This document shows positions 18,511-21,761 of a stretch of 21,761 nt of DNA, piece by piece. The first letter of the stretch is position 1, and the number at the start of each line of letters is the position of its first letter. The position numbers and the translations under genes are program-made. The notes below the pieces were generated by a model. The model was given only the letters and a program-made list of their open reading frames with translations, did no database searches and was not told the origin of the DNA. This stretch comes from Apostichopus californicus (lineage: Eukaryota > Echinodermata > Holothuroidea > Aspidochirotida > Stichopodidae), in NCBI GenBank assembly GCA_020650975.1, contig JAIPMN010009743.1:1-21761 (forward strand). Direction: 5' to 3'.

Positions 18511-21500
18511 TCCCTCGGGAGTAAAAACGACCGATGTAATCATTAGGTTCTTCCAATTCTTGCATTTTGTTGCTTGCCAAGACCTGTCAATGTTGCTCTT
18601 TAATATTATTATTAATTCTAGAACATCTTTGGGTTACATGACTGTTGGAATAGATACGTTGATTTGTACATGAATTTTATACCCTTGCAACATATCTGCT
18701 CATTTTTCCATTTTTTAATGCCCTTGATGTGCTACTCGAGACAGACATGAACAAATTTCAAATTGAATTTCAATTTTTTTTTAAAAGGAAAACATTCGAT
18801 ATATTAAACAAATCTGAGCTTAACGGAACCAATATGTTTAAAGCTGTAGCAACAAATGTCTTTGAAGGTGCAATGCGATATACTTATTAGCATTTATTTA
18901 AATTCTGTGAATAATCATATGAGTAAAAGGAAATATACAATGTTTGATGGCGTTACGACCACCTGGTCAATTAGAATCAAGTCAGGACGAGACTTAAACG
19001 ATGATAAACAAGTGATTCCATTCGTATGGTCATTTGATAAATCAATGTTGTAAATTTGGGCAGAGAAATTAACTGTGATGAGTGGCTGTAGTACAGTAGC
19101 AGTATGATGTCTCTACTCCTATATTAAATGGAAATTGAAGTAGCGAGACTTTAGTGATGTCATTAGGGCAGCTGGGGATGGAAGGGAGGGGGTGGGGGAG
19201 GGGGGAGGTGTGGGGCTATTTGAGAGACAAATGCAAAGGAAAGATGAGAGTGAAAATAGAATTGGGCTGAAATGGAAAGGCCGTTTAGAAAGAGAATGTA
19301 GTATATTCTGCTCCAGTAATTTGGGATTTTAATTTTGCTTACTCATTCTTCTTTGGATACTCCCCTCCCCCCCCCCCCCATACCACTGTCTCATTGCAGC
19401 AAACAATATATAAACAATCATGGAATTTGCATTTCGTCTTAAGAAACACTTGCCATTTCCTCCACACTGTTCTGTTCACGTCATATAAGTTCATGTGCTC
19501 TACAATATTAAGGTTTGCACATACTTACATTCAGTCCAATATTCAGTGTGAAGGTAAATATAATCTGCACAGTCAAAGATAAATACTGTTGTAGACTTTG
19601 CAATAGAATGTTTCAGTTTCTTGTAAGGCATAGAATGTACCTTGTACTCTAGTTTATCAATCCAATAAGACTACATGCCCAAAATCAGTTTTACCGTATT
19701 CATGAATCATATAAACTGACAATCTCCAACTATAAGTTAGAGTGTATGTGTTTATGTTGGTGTTGCAGTGGTCTGGTAAGCATTGGGGTGAATTTTGTGG
19801 TGATTTGTTGTGGTTATAAAGTTGGTATTCTTGGTACAATATTATCGTATATATGTCAGGTATTTTTATGACTCACTATTCTGGATTCCGAGATACTCCC
19901 AACTGGCAACATTCTTGTCCTCATTTTCCCCCTGTTCTTGCCTTTGGTAACAACAGTGAGCTAGAATTTACTATCCCTTCAAATTATGTCCAGAAATTGT
20001 TGTAGGTCAAACTTAGGAGGGTATATACTGGGAAAAAATTAAGGGGTATAAAACCTTGCCCTTTGTGTCTGTCTGTCTGTCATACTTAGCAACAATTCTC
20101 GTCATTTAAGGAAAGTTAAATATATCCCATACTGCAGTTAGGTATAATCCCTCAGGAATGAACTTAGGAACGAATACCAAACATGGCCACCACGCCATTG
20201 TGAAACTCTTGCCCTATCTCAGCTTTACTACTTTACAATAGGAATGTTGTCATGTGATCATGGCATTGTTAATAAACCAGGTGCGCCATCACAATTCTCG
20301 AAGAACAATAGAAGAAATTTTACTGTTAACTCCTAGTTTTCTGACTTTGTTTGTGTGTGTGTCTGTGTTGGCCTCGAGTGAAGGGTTCACCTCTTTCCCA
20401 GTTTCTGATTGTATTCAATAAGTTTTGAAATCGTGTCCTACCTGTGTGATATCAAAGTGATTTGTTATGTTCTTCCTCTGTTGTTCTTTATCTGTTGGTC
20501 TCTCTTCTCTCATTGCAAGATCAATATCACCTTGCTGTTGATATTCATTTAACCTAATTTGTATTCATGATCAAACCTTCAACGGTCCAGTGCAACGACG
20601 GAAGCGAGTGTGTTCATCGATGAGAATCGAGAGCTAGACATTTATGAATAATTAATTCAATATGCATATTCATACTGTATCAATCAGTGGTTTTTTTCTT
20701 GATGTATTGGTGAGGTTTAGGTAACAGCTGCAATAAAGCCTTCCTTGAACCATGATTTCTGAAAAAGGGAAAATGAATCATTTGCATTTAAACATACCGT
20801 GTAATAACTATTCATGTTCAAAGATTAAGTGAGAAACAACCAGTTTATTAAACTATAGAATCTTCATAAGACATTTCCAAGGCACAATAATATTTCTGTT
20901 AATATGAATAATATTATTAATATTAATGCTGCACTGAGTAGGCTTCATTTCTCTCATTTTTTAATGTTTTTTTTACCACTAAAAGTCTCGTCCTGTTGGC
21001 TAAGATCATGTGTAGCATTATATTCCCCTTCCTAGGGGAATCGTGATATACACCTCACGATGATCACACAGTCACAGTCTCTATGCAAGGGTACAATGGT
21101 TGAGAGCGGATTGGTGGTTTGATTGTTTGGTTTATTGTGCCCAGGATCTTTAATGGGTGACTTTTCTTCAAAGGTCTCATGAATATTTATGAAACCTTGG
21201 TGCATATGTTAACATATATATTAACATGCTAAATGGCTCTCATAGATCACCCATAGCTTTTAGACTTCATGTTCAGACGTATAAGGAACAAAAGGAAGGT
21301 GACTGTCTGTCATTCCATCATGATCTTTCTTGTTGAATTAAAACGTTGGTTGATTATTGGCTGCATTTATAGTTATGACCATTACCAATCGTACAGTTAA
21401 TAATGGATTAGTCAAATCACGGAATAAATTTAATCTTCCTTGCTCAATTATGTTTTAATCATGCTAATATTGGTGCTTCATTTACTTTAATTTGCATGTT

Positions 21501-21761
21501 AGTGTTATGTGTCTCACTTTATTGTTATGTTTTTTTTGTTGTTCTTTTCTTTAAGTAGTACTACTTTTCCTGGTTCCAAATCGTGGCACGTTAAAATCTT
21601 TCACTGAGATTTCTTACTTCTGTACAATCTTCACAATGGTAATTATTTGGTATTGATTTCTGTATAGTATATAGTGTTCACTTTCATTCATAGTCTGACC
21701 TCTAGCCTACCCATTAACATCTTTCAACACGAACTAGGTCTATACTCGTCTATTCTACTGT
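18511..21761. other. 3' flank, no supported gene
   Basis: AT-rich sequence with short chance frames, a poly-C run near 19365-19379, the G-rich tract, a (GTCT)n microsatellite at about 20066-20080 and AATAAA words at 20271 and 20732. No tRNA, exon pair or domain was recognised on either strand. Confidence 0.6.
19184..19215 (+). repeat. G-rich tract with G-quadruplex potential
   Basis: Four consecutive G-runs of 3, 5, 5 and 6, separated by single A or T bases, are followed by GG and GGGG. Single-base loops predict a stable parallel quadruplex on the + strand. It is outside the predicted transcript. Confidence 0.75.

Noticed and set aside
20047..20053. TATAAAA as a promoter of a downstream gene
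   Set aside because: No coding exon recognisable after it, and a microsatellite follows within 20 bp.
20571..20642. Possible terminal exon (frame ending ...VFIDENRELDIYE then TAA)
   Set aside because: Only about 23 codons, weak acceptor at 20589-20590 and no partner exon seen.
1..21761. CRISPR arrays, bacterial operons, integrons or phage genes
   Set aside because: No regularly spaced repeats with unique spacers, no prokaryotic gene density or ribosome sites; the window is clearly intron-bearing eukaryotic DNA.

Overview
The window is eukaryotic genomic DNA: AT-rich, gene-sparse, with long non-coding stretches, spliceosomal introns and repeat debris. It carries one protein-coding gene that I can support, on the + strand: a small FK506-binding-protein-type peptidyl-prolyl cis-trans isomerase (FKBP12-like) of 124 residues, split into four coding exons (3639-3790, 14082-14143, 14435-14534, 17568-17628). 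The short exons separated by multi-kilobase introns, and the recurrent TAGGCCTA and TACAGTA/TACTGTA words, suggest an animal, plausibly a marine deuterostome such as an echinoderm. The species guess rests on general impression only.

Layout. 1-3638 is the 5' flank. It holds a 312-bp hAT-like MITE (743-1054), a cluster of perfect palindromes (1377-1466), an A-rich simple repeat (2150-2246) and a possible promoter block with three CCAAT boxes and a perfect heat-shock element (2322-2490). 3639-3790 is coding exon 1. Intron 1 (10.3 kb) contains a tRNA-derived repeat with Pol III boxes and an inverted partner (about 4841-5010), a GATT/ATAAAT tandem repeat (7152-7296), a GC-richer island with ETS and GC-box-like words (8130-8195) and a perfect 30-bp palindrome (13145-13174). 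Exons 2 and 3 lie close together (14082-14534), separated by a 291-bp intron. Intron 3 (3.0 kb) contains a GC-richer, possibly transposon-derived block with a six-copy 87-bp minisatellite (16007-16530). Exon 4 ends at 17628, and a polyadenylation signal follows at 18485-18490. 18511-21761 shows no gene.

The most striking feature is intron 3. It starts ATATCCTTTT and ends TTCCTTAAT-(N)9-AC, which is the full signature of a U12-type AT-AC intron. Only AT-AC splicing restores the conserved FKBP segment ...AAW-K-IPPDADL...; GT-AG alternatives break the frame or delete conserved residues. The encoded protein is also unusual for an animal. It has a Trp in place of the FKBP12 active-site Asp37, a Cys in place of Tyr26, and a QKFWSTRDEGQKPFSF block that, from memory, looks more like plant FKBP12 than human FKBP12.

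All homology statements are from reading and memory. No database search, RNA evidence or alignment was available.
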